Under the pieces are notes generated by a model. It searched no databases. It was not told the origin of the DNA and worked only from the letters and a program-made list of their open reading frames with translations. From assembly GCF_002019705.1 (NCBI RefSeq), contig NZ_KV917377.1, positions 1,734,565 through 1,798,564 on the forward strand: a stretch of 64,000 bases of DNA. Direction: 5' to 3'. The translations under genes were made by a program, and so were the position numbers. The DNA comes from Shouchella patagoniensis (GTDB taxonomy: Bacteria > Bacillota > Bacilli > Bacillales > Bacillaceae_D). Positions 56,237-64,000 of this stretch are shown one piece after another. The number at the start of each line of letters is the position of its first letter. The stretch's first letter is position 1.

Positions 56237-58634
56237 GCCCTCCTTTGTTCGACTTTAACTTAATTAGGACGTAAACACCTAGACCGGCAATTAATAATAC
56301 AACTACTTCAAGCATTGTATCGAATGCACGGAAGTCACCTAGGATTGCATTAACAATGTTTTGTGCTCCTGCAAGTTCATAGGCATTCTCATAAAATGCA
56401 GAGATTGAATCAAACAATCGGTTGCTTTGAACAGATAACGCAATCGTTGTAACAAGCGTACCAACTGCAAGTGCGATAAAAACATTGAGCATCTTAACTT
56501 TTGGTCTACGTTTTTCTTTTTCCCACTCTGGTAAGAAGTAAAAGCATAGTAAAAACAATGATGCGGATACAGTCTCAATAACAAGTTGTGTTAAAGCTAA
56601 ATCTGGTGCTCGGAAAAAGACAAAGAATAAAGCTAACAAATAACCAAGCACACCATTTAACAAAATTCCTGTTAGACGCGATTTTGCGAATGGGATTGAA
56701 AGTGCTGTGACAGCCATTACAACCGCAATGAATCCCTCGTATATACTTATAGGCGCATCATTTGATGTATCAATAGCGAATGCTCCTGTGTAAGCAAATA
56801 CTGCTGTTACAACAGCAATAATCGTTATTAAAATATACACCATATAATGATACATATTTCCAGTCATATAACGATTGGTTATACTTGTTGACTTTCTTTC
56901 AAGAGTGAGAAGTGAATGGTTATACAGGCTATCAAGTGACAATTTCGCCGGGAAGATTGCATAAATCCACTTCCAGCTCGGCAACAGGCGATATAAAACA
57001 ATACCAAATCCTACTACACCAAGTGTCATCATTAATTCGGTATTGAACCCATGCCATGCATAGATACTGTGTTCAAACACATTTGCTTCAACAAATGTAG
57101 GCATGACCGCTCCATATGCAGGTTCTAATATATATTCCCCTAAAATGTTAGGAAAAAAGAAAAACGCCACAACTAAACTAGCTAAAATAACAGGAGAAAT
57201 TAACATTCCCATTGGTGCTTCATGCGCTTCTTTTTCAAGTTTTTCTGGTTGATACTTCCCAAAAAAGGTTTTAAATACTAGTATCAGACAATACACAAAG
57301 GTAAGTACACTTGCTATCCAAGCAATGATAGGAAACAACAAGCCCCATGTCTCAATAGAAAAGAAAGATAGCTCCGTAACACGGAGAAGACTCGTAAAAA
57401 ACATTTCCTTACTTAGAAAGCCATTAAAAGGAGGGAGACCTGCCATTGAAAAACTACCAATTACGGCTAAGGTAAATGTAATAGGCATAATTGTCATCAA
57501 ACCGCCTAATTTACGAATATCTCGAGTTCCTGTTTCATGGTCGACAATCCCCACCACCATAAAGAGTGCACCTTTAAAAGTAGAATGGTTTACTAGATGG
57601 AACAAGGCTGCAAAAACTGCCAACGAGAAGTAAACCGAGTTCTCATCTGCAACATCAAAGTAAAGCGCTGCCGATCCAATACCAAGCAAGCTCATGATCA
57701 AACCAAGCTGGCTAATTGTTGAATAGGCAAGCAATGCTTTCAAATCCGTTTGTCTAATTGCTGTGAAGGATCCCCAAAACAGTGTGACAATCCCCACAAT
57801 ACTCACCACCCAGAACCAGACGGCGTCCCCACCAAAGACAGGGGTGAATCTCGCTACTAAATAAATACCCGCCTTAACCATAGTGGCAGAGTGCAAATAG
57901 GCACTAACCGGTGTAGGTGCTTCCATCGCATCTGGTAGCCAGATATGAAATGGAAATTGAGCAGACTTTGTAAAAGCACCCAGAAGAATCAAAAGCATTG
58001 CTGGAACAAAGAGTGTATGATCTGTATATTGACCAATGTTAGCAACAATCTCTCTGATGCTAAATGTTCCTGTCATCCTGCTTAGCATAATAAAACCTGC
58101 AAGCATCCCTATTCCACCAGTTACAGTGATCAGCATCGATTTTTGTGCACCGTAACGAGATTGACGTCGGTGATACCAGTAAGCGATTAAAAGGAAAGAT
58201 GAGATACTTGTCAATTCCCAAAATAAATATAAAACCATCAAATTGTCAGAGAATACCACCCCAAGCATGGCACCCATAAACATAAGTAAATAGACATAAA
58301 AGTGTCCGAGTGATTCTCTTTCTTTTGATAGATAATAAATAGAATAAAGAACAACCAAACTTCCTACGCCAGTAATCAGTAAGGCAAGGATTAAACTTAA
58401 ACCGTCTAAATATGCAGTAAAGTTAATTCCAAGCGACGGTATCCAAGGTAACTCTGACAAAACCGTTTCTCCACCGGCCACTGTCGGTATATAGCTTGCT
58501 AACAACACAAAAAGCGCTGCTGGGACCACCAGAACAAACCATCCTGTATGCACACCAGGGAGCCTTCTATATAAATAGGGAATAAAAAGAGCTACTATAA
58601 AAGGAATTAGGATAGCTAAATTCAAAGTGTACAA
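56217..58634 (-). CDS. mrpA: Na+/H+ antiporter subunit MrpA
   Basis: An 805-residue, 20-plus-helix subunit with a NuoL-like N-terminal half (LFWELTSISSFLLIAYWYHRR, HSATMVKAGIYLVARF) and a C-terminal MrpA-specific region (FFRAPDLALTQLVIETVSASLFLL). Start TTG 58634 follows AAGGAGG by seven bases. It heads the operon. Mrp systems expel Na+ in exchange for several H+, essential for growth at high pH; MrpA is longer than in neutralophiles only by small differences I cannot judge. No obvious promoter box was fixed upstream. Confidence 0.97.
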   Translation of the reverse strand: MYTLNLAILIPFIVALFIPYLYRRLPGVHTGWFVLVVPAALFVLLASYIPTVAGGETVLSELPWIPSLGINFTAYLDGLSLILALLITGVGSLVVLYSIYYLSKERESLGHFYVYLLMFMGAMLGVVFSDNLMVLYLFWELTSISSFLLIAYWYHRRQSRYGAQKSMLITVTGGIGMLAGFIMLSRMTGTFSIREIVANIGQYTDHTLFVPAMLLILLGAFTKSAQFPFHIWLPDAMEAPTPVSAYLHSATMVKAGIYLVARFTPVFGGDAVWFWVVSIVGIVTLFWGSFTAIRQTDLKALLAYSTISQLGLIMSLLGIGSAALYFDVADENSVYFSLAVFAALFHLVNHSTFKGALFMVVGIVDHETGTRDIRKLGGLMTIMPITFTLAVIGSFSMAGLPPFNGFLSKEMFFTSLLRVTELSFFSIETWGLLFPIIAWIASVLTFVYCLILVFKTFFGKYQPEKLEKEAHEAPMGMLISPVILASLVVAFFFFPNILGEYILEPAYGAVMPTFVEANVFEHSIYAWHGFNTELMMTLGVVGFGIVLYRLLPSWKWIYAIFPAKLSLDSLYNHSLLTLERKSTSITNRYMTGNMYHYMVYILITIIAVVTAVFAYTGAFAIDTSNDAPISIYEGFIAVVMAVTALSIPFAKSRLTGILLNGVLGYLLALFFVFFRAPDLALTQLVIETVSASLFLLCFYFLPEWEKEKRRPKVKMLNVFIALAVGTLVTTIALSVQSNRLFDSISAFYENAYELAGAQNIVNAILGDFRAFDTMLEVVVLLIAGLGVYVLIKLKSNKGGRDVEGE

Positions 58635-59103
58635 AACACAACCTCCTTTTTGTCATTCAAATCAATCATCAATCATCTATGTACGCATCCATTTCATCGT
58701 TAAATCATTCCAAGTTTATCCAAAAAAACAAAGTCAATCAGCGCTTGTGCTTCCTATAGAGAAGGTGTATGATGGAAGCAAATTATTGGAATTCACATGT
58801 ACAATGCAAAATCGCGCAGGTATGCAAACACTGCACGTCCAACTGACCAGTTTTCAGTTAAACTGGATATGTGCCTCACATCTAAATGTGGAAGGTTTAA
58901 ATCGAAGGATTATTTGTAAAATGAATCGTTGATGATTACTAACTAACGAAAAGTATATACTAATTTCTAACTCGATGCACATGATTAGCCTTCATATTGA
59001 TTAGTTGTGTCCAAATCGTCACATTTCAAGCGTCCAAGCAAACTTCATTTCGCTGCATTTTATATGGATAAAGAATATTTTCGCTTGATTTTATGATAAG
59101 TGA
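58635..59103. other. Largely gene-free stretch upstream of mrpA
   Basis: About 470 bases. Weak short ORFs exist: for example 58797-58919 (+) gives MYNAKSRRYANTARPTDQ and 22 more residues with two Cys, without a good Shine-Dalgarno. I cannot support a gene. The mrpA promoter must lie in the first part on the minus strand. Confidence 0.5.
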
Positions 59104-59145
59104 TTGAAATTCATGAAACCTCGTTATATAATGACTTGGTTTCAT
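59104..59145 (+). promoter_or_regulatory. Sigma-A promoter with an overlapping inverted repeat
   Basis: TTGAAA (59104-59109) and TATAAT (59127-59132) are 17 bases apart, a near-consensus promoter. ATGAAACC (59113-59120, between the boxes) and GGTTTCAT (59138-59145, at the start site) form an inverted repeat separated by 17 bases. The layout fits a repressor operator on the promoter of the downstream stress protein. Confidence 0.7.
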
Positions 59146-59253
59146 AAAACCTCAGTGGCAATGAGCTGACTGAGTGCAGTTTGATTTACAGCGATTAGTC
59201 ACTTGATTCATTGTTCCTTAATTTACTATCTTAAAACTGAGGTGAACTCTTTC

Positions 59254-59937
59254 ATGAAAAAAGCAAAAGGACGTATGGACGAGAGCATTTTAGTATGTGT
59301 CTACTACGGTCCAAACGGCGAACGATTAATTAAACGTGGTGCAAAGCTTGCCAGCATGCTTGACTGCCCTTTATATATATTGACAGTTGATCCCCTGCCA
59401 TATGATGATCTTGATGCCGAAAAATCAGCATACATTGACCGTTGGAAAGAACTTTCAGAGGAATATGATGTTGAAGAATTTATCATTCGTGATAACGAAA
59501 AGAAACCGGCGGTAAAAGTAATTGCTGAAGTCGCCAGAGAACATCATATTACCCAGATTATTATTGGTCAAACAGCCAAAAGTAGATGGGAAGAAATCAC
59601 AAAAGGATCGTTTATGAATGTTCTATTACGAGAAATCCCATTTGTCGATTTCCATGTCGTTTCTTGTGATCGTGCAATCAAAGGCTTAGAAGGACACTTT
59701 GAAAAGGGAGTCCGTGCGTATGTCATTGAAGATGAACAAGGTTACCGACTTATGTTTACACACACAAAAGCAGCCAAATATGAAGGGATTTTCTTTAAAG
59801 AGACTGGTACAGACTTTAATAACGGTGTCTTCAAATTTATGAAGCATAACCGGATGGTTCAAGTTCACATTACTGATGATCGTGTAACTGAACCAACTAA
59901 AATTTATCCAACTTTAAAAGAAGAGACTCTTCCATAA
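59254..59937 (+). CDS. Universal stress protein, KdpD-like domain
   Basis: A 227-residue protein starting MKKAKGRMDESILVCVYYG. Residues 8-150 resemble the USP domain of the K+ sensor KdpD: GPNGERLIKRGAKLASMLDC and ITQIIIGQTAKSRWEEITKGS. The last 80 residues hold a region of unknown type. ATG 59254 follows GAGGTGA; a frame from 59203 lacks this. It stands alone, without kdp genes. Confidence 0.8.
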   Translation: MKKAKGRMDESILVCVYYGPNGERLIKRGAKLASMLDCPLYILTVDPLPYDDLDAEKSAYIDRWKELSEEYDVEEFIIRDNEKKPAVKVIAEVAREHHITQIIIGQTAKSRWEEITKGSFMNVLLREIPFVDFHVVSCDRAIKGLEGHFEKGVRAYVIEDEQGYRLMFTHTKAAKYEGIFFKETGTDFNNGVFKFMKHNRMVQVHITDDRVTEPTKIYPTLKEETLP

Positions 59938-59941
59938 TCAT

Positions 59942-59986
59942 AAAAAACAAAAGGATCTTGGCCTAGGCCAAGATCCTTTTGTTTTT
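59942..59986. terminator. Bidirectional terminator
   Basis: AAAACAAAAGGATCTTGG and CCAAGATCCTTTTGTTTT are perfect complements with a GCCTAGG core. It serves the USP and VOC genes. Confidence 0.9.
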
Positions 59987-60851
59987 AGTTACATTCATTA
60001 GTCTTCGCTATCACAATAGCCATAGACGATGGGTCTTTCACCTTAAAACAGCCACTCTCTTCTTCAATAATAAGATTCTTGTCTTTAATCCTATGATACA
60101 TAACATTGTATGTTTGAGAATCAGTAACCCAAATCTTATACTGTTTCATTCCTGCTGCGGGTTGCGGCTGCGGTGTCGCACCTTCGCCTGACCAAGTATT
60201 AAATCCTAAATGATGATGATATCCTCCTACGGCCATAAATAATGCTTGTGGGCCATAACGTGCCATCGTTTGAAAATCGAGCAATTCATTATAAAACTGT
60301 TCAGTTTCACTTAAATTAACTACATGCATATGAACGTGTCCCATGCATGTACCTTCAGGCAATCCTTTCCAATCTTCAGCTAATGCTTGGAGTCCATTTA
60401 CATCCAAAGCTTTTGTGTCCATTACAACATCACCAGATTCTGTATAGGTCCATTCAACACGCGGTCGATCACGATACAATTCAATCCCGTTACCATCTGG
60501 GTCATTCAAATAAATCGCTTCACTAACAGCATGATCAGCTCCACCTAATCGTATTTGTTTATTTATTAAATGAGCAAATTGATTAGCGAGACTTTTACGA
60601 TCAGGAAGTAACAAAGCAAAGTGATAAAGACCAGAATGTTGATTTGCTTTTACCGGAATAGCTTGATCATTCTCTTCTAATACAAGAAGTAATTCACCTT
60701 TTCCATTAAACAATTTGGCTTTTTGCGGCATTACCTCAATATAAGAGAACCCAATTACTTCTTTGTAGAAACGAATAGATCGCTTGATGTTAGTTACAAT
60801 TAAAGTAACTTCCCCCATCGTCATTTTAGTAGAATCCATGAATACTTGCAC
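59985..60851 (-). CDS. VOC-family dioxygenase, CatE-like
   Basis: A 288-residue protein with two vicinal-oxygen-chelate domains. The iron ligands are visible as GHVHMHVVN and a pair of HH in GGYHHHLGFN and the Glu near IAIVIAK's preceding region; ECN ends it. It resembles the B. subtilis catechol-2,3-dioxygenase CatE (YfiE), which cleaves catechols and is induced by quinones. The start is ATG 60851; MDSTKMTMGEV at 60839 is an alternative. Divergent from an HxlR regulator. Confidence 0.85.
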   Translation of the reverse strand: MQVFMDSTKMTMGEVTLIVTNIKRSIRFYKEVIGFSYIEVMPQKAKLFNGKGELLLVLEENDQAIPVKANQHSGLYHFALLLPDRKSLANQFAHLINKQIRLGGADHAVSEAIYLNDPDGNGIELYRDRPRVEWTYTESGDVVMDTKALDVNGLQALAEDWKGLPEGTCMGHVHMHVVNLSETEQFYNELLDFQTMARYGPQALFMAVGGYHHHLGFNTWSGEGATPQPQPAAGMKQYKIWVTDSQTYNVMYHRIKDKNLIIEEESGCFKVKDPSSMAIVIAKTNECN

Positions 60852-60896
60852 CCCCTTTAAAGATAATATAAGTGTAACGATAAAAAATATTAATTG

Positions 60897-60927
60897 TAAG
60901 TACGCACTTTTTTGTACTATAGTATAT
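60897..60927. promoter_or_regulatory. Probable HxlR-type operator
   Basis: AGTAC and GTACT lie 10 bases apart and are followed by TACTATAGTA, close to the TACT-rich boxes bound by YodB/CatR. They lie in the 108 bases between the two divergent genes and probably overlap both promoters. Confidence 0.5.
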
Positions 60928-60960
60928 ATAAAGATACTGAACTAAGGAGTGATTAATTAA

Positions 60961-61304
60961 TGGAATCATCTTGTCAGGTCGATACAGCTTTAGAAATTCT
61001 TGTTGGTAAATGGAAACATAAAATTCTATTTCAACTTATTACAAAAGATGTTATGCGTTTTAACGAGTTAAAACGTGCCATACCTGGAATTACACAAAAA
61101 ATGCTCACCTCTCAGTTACGAGAGCTAGAGCAACACGATATTATTGAAAGAAAAGTTTATCCTCAAATTCCTCCAAAAGTTGAATATTCAATGACTACTT
61201 ATGGTCAAAGTTTAACCCCTATTTTAGATGCCATGCACAAATGGGGCACAAACCACATTAAACATATAGCTGATGCATATCCCAAAACCCACGAACAAAG
61301 TTAA
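60961..61304 (+). CDS. HxlR-family transcriptional regulator (YodB/CatR-like)
   Basis: A 114-residue winged-helix protein. The HxlR pattern VGKWKHKILFQL, RFNELKRAIPGITQKMLTSQL and YSMTTYGQSL is complete. The N-terminal Cys (MESSCQ, residue 5) corresponds to the redox Cys of B. subtilis YodB and CatR, sensors of quinones and diamide. It is likely to repress the divergent CatE-like gene and perhaps itself. Confidence 0.9.
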
Positions 61305-61310
61305 TCAATT

Positions 61311-61350
61311 AAAAAATCATACGCCCATTTTATCGTGCGTATGATTTTTT
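61311..61350. terminator. Bidirectional terminator
   Basis: AAATCATACGC and GCGTATGATTT pair with T runs on both sides. The stop codon of the DoxX gene lies in the stem. Confidence 0.85.
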
Positions 61351-61712
61351 AAAATTGATGGTTTTGTTGCTTTTAACACCCACCATATGAGCACGATTTG
61401 TAGAGGCAACCTCAACCATAAAGCAAACGCAGGTAATTGATACTGCCCAGGAGTAAACGCCATATAAATATTTACTGGAAATACAAGAATAAGAAATAGA
61501 GCTGTCCATACTCCAGCTTTTGCCCTCGTGGGCTTATAAATTAATAAGATGGCAATCGCCATTTCTACAATTCCGGAAATGTAAACAATGGTTCTTCGAA
61601 ATGGCACCCACTCTGGCATCGCCTCAATAAAAAAATGATCTATTATAAAATGACTAACTCCTGCACAAAAAAAGAGTAGCGCAAAGATATATAAAGCAAA
61701 CTGACGTTTCAT
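61317..61712 (-). CDS. DoxX-family membrane protein
   Basis: A 131-residue protein with four membrane segments and the DoxX-like pattern FFCAGVSHFIIDHFF, EMAIAILLIYKP and LWLRLPLQIVLIWWV. B. subtilis CatD, the partner of CatE, is of this family, but this copy resembles the YphA-type branch as well. It follows the CapA-like gene by ten bases (AGGAGATAAG before the ATG) and may share its transcript. Confidence 0.8.
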   Translation of the reverse strand: MKRQFALYIFALLFFCAGVSHFIIDHFFIEAMPEWVPFRRTIVYISGIVEMAIAILLIYKPTRAKAGVWTALFLILVFPVNIYMAFTPGQYQLPAFALWLRLPLQIVLIWWVLKATKPSILKNHTHDKMGV

Positions 61713-61722
61713 AACTTATCTC

Positions 61723-62868
61723 CTAATCCTTTATAACAACTAATTCAGGTAACCACTGACTCATATGAGTTTCAATTTCATCTAGATGTTTTTCTATATT
61801 TGGAAGTTCCTCATTTGTTAAATCTTTCATTGGTCTTACCCGATAGTTTTTATCATTATCTTCAAATTGAACATATGTTGGTAGAAATCTAGGATTTGCT
61901 ACCATCACACCATCAGTACTACTTCTCTCAAGCTCAAACGAAAACACACCCCCGACTCGCCGTGGATGGTCGTACTGTCCTGACAGAAAATTCCCTAATG
62001 AATAAATTGCAAGTGTATCGTGTTCGTGCTCACTCTCGATCCATTCAGCAGGCTGCAACACATGAGGATGATGCCCAATAACAGCTGTCGCACCACTATC
62101 TGCAGCAAGTTGCACCCACTCTTTCTGTTGCTTGTTCGGGTAATAAACATATTCATCTCCAGCATGTAAAGCAACAAGAACAGCATCTGCCTGTAAACTT
62201 GCCTCTTCAATTTGTTTTTGCATCAAACTTGAATCAGCTAAATTAACAAGGTATTCTCGATTGTCTGGTACCGGTATGCCATTTATTCCATACGTATAGC
62301 TAAGTATAGCTATCGACAATCCGTTCTTTTTAACAACACGAAGGTCATCTGCATCATTTCTATCTTTAAATGAGCCTGTGTACATCATATCCAGCTCGTC
62401 CCAATAGGATAATGCATTCATAATCGCTTTTGGTCCACGGTCGAGCGTATGATTATTGGCCAATGTCACCACATCTACACCGGCTTTTTTTAATGCATCT
62501 CCCACTTCAAAAGGAGAATTAAAACTCGGATACCCAGATAATCCAATTTCTTCTCCACCAATCATTGTTTCTTGGTTAGCAATTGTAATATCTGGTTCTT
62601 TTAGATAAGGTGCAATCTCTTTTAACATCGGCCAAAAATCAAACCCTCTTTCGACTTTGGCGTCATCATAAACACGATCATGAATCAATATGTCGCCGAC
62701 TGTTCCAACTGTTACCGACTGTCTAAAGCGCTCTCCCTCTTTTTGAAAAGGAGTACTAAACCGTAATTCAATTGTATTTAAATCAGTTGTCCCAGGTCGC
62801 ATTTCATTTTGACAGGCCGTTGTAAGAAAAATTAAAAAAACACCAATTGCTTGTTTAACGAATTTCAT
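61723..62868 (-). CDS. CapA/PgsA-like metallophosphatase lipoprotein
   Basis: A 381-residue lipoprotein (lipobox TTAC) of the CapA/YwtB family, which acts in poly-gamma-glutamate capsule synthesis. The metallophosphatase signatures are VGDILIH, NQETM, LANNHTLDRG, ALHAGDE, GHHPHVLQP and YSLGNFLSG. No capBC-type synthetase genes are linked, so a capsule role is not proven. A Shine-Dalgarno GGGAGAAG precedes it. Confidence 0.88.
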   Translation of the reverse strand: MKFVKQAIGVFLIFLTTACQNEMRPGTTDLNTIELRFSTPFQKEGERFRQSVTVGTVGDILIHDRVYDDAKVERGFDFWPMLKEIAPYLKEPDITIANQETMIGGEEIGLSGYPSFNSPFEVGDALKKAGVDVVTLANNHTLDRGPKAIMNALSYWDELDMMYTGSFKDRNDADDLRVVKKNGLSIAILSYTYGINGIPVPDNREYLVNLADSSLMQKQIEEASLQADAVLVALHAGDEYVYYPNKQQKEWVQLAADSGATAVIGHHPHVLQPAEWIESEHEHDTLAIYSLGNFLSGQYDHPRRVGGVFSFELERSSTDGVMVANPRFLPTYVQFEDNDKNYRVRPMKDLTNEELPNIEKHLDEIETHMSQWLPELVVIKD

Positions 62869-62911
62869 ACACTTCTCCCTATAAAAGGTTTACTATCATT
62901 AACTACTGATA

Positions 62912-63913
62912 CTAAGTTACTTTGCTAGCTGCAGCCTCTTTTCTAGAGTCTCCAATCTCGTCATATAAATGGCAAGCGGCAAAATGACCTGGCTCATATT
63001 CACTGATCTCTGGCTCTATTAAAGTACAGCGTTCCATTACCCTTGGACATCTTGTGCGGAAAACACAACCACTCGGGGGAGAGATTGGGCTAGGAATCTC
63101 CCCACTAAGCAGAATAGGTTCACGTTTATCTTCAAGGTCGGGATCAGGAATTGGGATCGCAGATAATAATGCTTCCGTATAAGGATGAAGTGGTTTTTTG
63201 TATAATTTTTCACTTGTAGTTAGTTCCACAAGTTTCCCTAAATACATCACGCCAATTCGATCACTTATGTGCCTTACCATTGATAAATCATGTGCGATAA
63301 ACAAGAATGTCAAACCTTGTTCAAGTTGGAGTTTTCTTAATAAGTTTACTACTTGCGCTTGAATCGACACATCCAAAGCAGATATGGGTTCATCCGCAAC
63401 TATAAATTCGGGTTCTACTGCAAGTGCTCGCGCGATACCAATTCGCTGCCTTTGCCCCCCACTAAATTCATGGGGATAGCGATTTGCATGTTCTTTATTT
63501 AAACCCACTGTTTTCAATAATTGATATACTTTCTCTTTTCGCTTCACTCCGCTATAAAGACCATGAATATCTATACCCTCTGCCACGATATCCATAACCG
63601 TCGACCTTGGATTTAACGAAGCGTATGGATCTTGAAAAATCATCTGCATGCTTTGATCTAATTTTCTTTTTGTTTTTGAACTCGCTTTGTGAACATCTTG
63701 TCCTTTAAATTTTATAGAACCCTCTGTTTGTTCATATAAACGTAAAATAGTCCGTCCAAGTGTCGACTTTCCACAACCTGATTCACCAACTAAACCAAAC
63801 ATTTCTCCTTTATTAACAGTAAATGATACAACATCAACAGCTTTAAGTGTTTGATCTTTTCGAATTTTGAAGTGTTTTTTTAACCCTTGCACTTCAAGCA
63901 TTGGTTCATTCAT
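62912..63913 (-). CDS. Oligopeptide ABC transporter ATP-binding protein (OppF/AppF-like)
   Basis: A 333-residue ATPase. Walker A GESGCGKST, signature FSGGQRQRIGIARAL and Walker B FIVADEPISALD are complete. The C-terminal oligopeptide-transporter domain has CVFRTRCPRVMERC with cysteines of the Opp-type Fe-S or zinc motif. ATG 63913 (MNEPMLEVQ) follows GGAGGG by seven bases; a frame from 63928 lacks it. The OppD-like partner should lie beyond the window's end. Confidence 0.93.
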   Translation of the reverse strand: MNEPMLEVQGLKKHFKIRKDQTLKAVDVVSFTVNKGEMFGLVGESGCGKSTLGRTILRLYEQTEGSIKFKGQDVHKASSKTKRKLDQSMQMIFQDPYASLNPRSTVMDIVAEGIDIHGLYSGVKRKEKVYQLLKTVGLNKEHANRYPHEFSGGQRQRIGIARALAVEPEFIVADEPISALDVSIQAQVVNLLRKLQLEQGLTFLFIAHDLSMVRHISDRIGVMYLGKLVELTTSEKLYKKPLHPYTEALLSAIPIPDPDLEDKREPILLSGEIPSPISPPSGCVFRTRCPRVMERCTLIEPEISEYEPGHFAACHLYDEIGDSRKEAAASKVT

Positions 63914-64000
63914 AAGAAATCCCTCCACAGAGCCTTACTTGTAAACCTTCTTGTGGCGCAGTATTCTTGTTCATATTCCGTCCCATGAAAGGAAATTTGT
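63910..64000 (-). CDS. Possible 3' end of the upstream gene, partial
   Basis: A frame open from the window edge ends in a TGA that overlaps the next ATG as ATGA, the usual coupling in opp operons. The last 29 residues (…SKALWRDFL) do not let me confirm OppD. Another frame also reaches the edge, so this is uncertain. Confidence 0.3.
   Translation of the reverse strand, partial: QISFHGTEYEQEYCATRRFTSKALWRDFL

Noticed and set aside
58627-58932. 101-codon frame upstream of mrpA on the plus strand
   Set aside because: No ribosome binding site, it starts inside the mrpA leader, and composition and residues look random.

Overview
This window is chromosomal DNA from a low-GC, endospore-forming Bacillaceae, most likely an alkaliphilic Bacillus relative. 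The gene order follows the Bacillus subtilis groESL-ydiL-ydiK-tat-rex-ydiF-tsa-thiL block and the ydcK-cmpA-tex-rsbX...rsbR-ndoA-ndoAI-ydcC-acpS-ydcA block. The sporulation gene cmpA, sigma-B regulation, HrcA/CIRCE control of groESL, TTG/GTG starts with strong Shine-Dalgarno sequences and a complete seven-gene Mrp Na+/H+ antiporter operon all support this. The alkaliphile label is an inference from Mrp and synteny; the species is not determined.

Layout. 1-1700: small hypothetical genes and decayed ORFs, ending in a frameshifted tyrosine-recombinase remnant convergent with groEL. 1.7-5 kb: groESL with its CIRCE operator, then ydiL and ydiK. 5-8.9 kb: a SAM-riboswitch operon metN-metP-metQ plus an iron-type dehydrogenase of the hydroxycarboxylate/glycerol dehydrogenase family. 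9-16.5 kb: tatC, tatA, rex, the ABC-F gene ydiF, the t6A/ribosomal acetylation/thiamine group tsaD-rimI-tsaB-tsaE-thiL, and initiator tRNA. 16.6-20.5 kb: an isolated 47-residue peptide gene, a trans-sulfuration enzyme with two fluoride-channel genes, mgtC-like and dedA-like genes. 20.5-27 kb: an rRNA operon on the minus strand (tRNA-Arg, Pro, Gly, Ile, 16S, tRNA-Ile, tRNA-Ala, 23S, 5S) with three double-hairpin elements that fit the Bacillaceae-1 RNA motif. 27.2-29.4 kb: a polysaccharide deacetylase pseudogene, a small hypothetical gene and a seven-tRNA cluster (Asn, Ser, Glu, Val, Asp, Leu, Leu) whose last gene carries an intact ICEBs1-type attachment core.

29.4-38 kb: sprT, cmpA, tex and the whole stressosome/partner-switching module rsbR-S-T-U-V-W-sigB-rsbX with an internal sigma-B promoter, then the EndoA (MazF) toxin with an unusually short antitoxin. 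The alanine racemase gene that normally lies between the antitoxin and ydcC is absent. 38-46.8 kb: ydcC, acpS, rhomboid protease, YitT, LTA synthase-like protein, a VanY-type carboxypeptidase and small envelope genes. 46.8-52.8 kb: an MBL hydrolase and a YcaQ-type DNA glycosylase separated by a perfect 24-bp inverted repeat, a three-gene sugar catabolic operon with a cre site, an SDR enzyme and a PRC-barrel protein. 52.8-58.6 kb: mrpABCDEFG. 58.6-64 kb: a KdpD-like universal stress protein, a CatE-like dioxygenase divergent from an HxlR regulator, a DoxX protein, a CapA-like lipoprotein and an oligopeptide ABC ATPase.

The genes are mostly housekeeping, envelope, ion homeostasis and stress functions. 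I see no CRISPR array, no intact insertion sequence, and no clearly new multigene system. The best leads are regulatory or evolutionary: the Bacillaceae-1 elements, the groEL terminator lying inside integrase relic sequence, the N-terminally short antitoxin with the missing alr, the 56-bp palindrome, and the dehydrogenase in the SAM-riboswitch operon.
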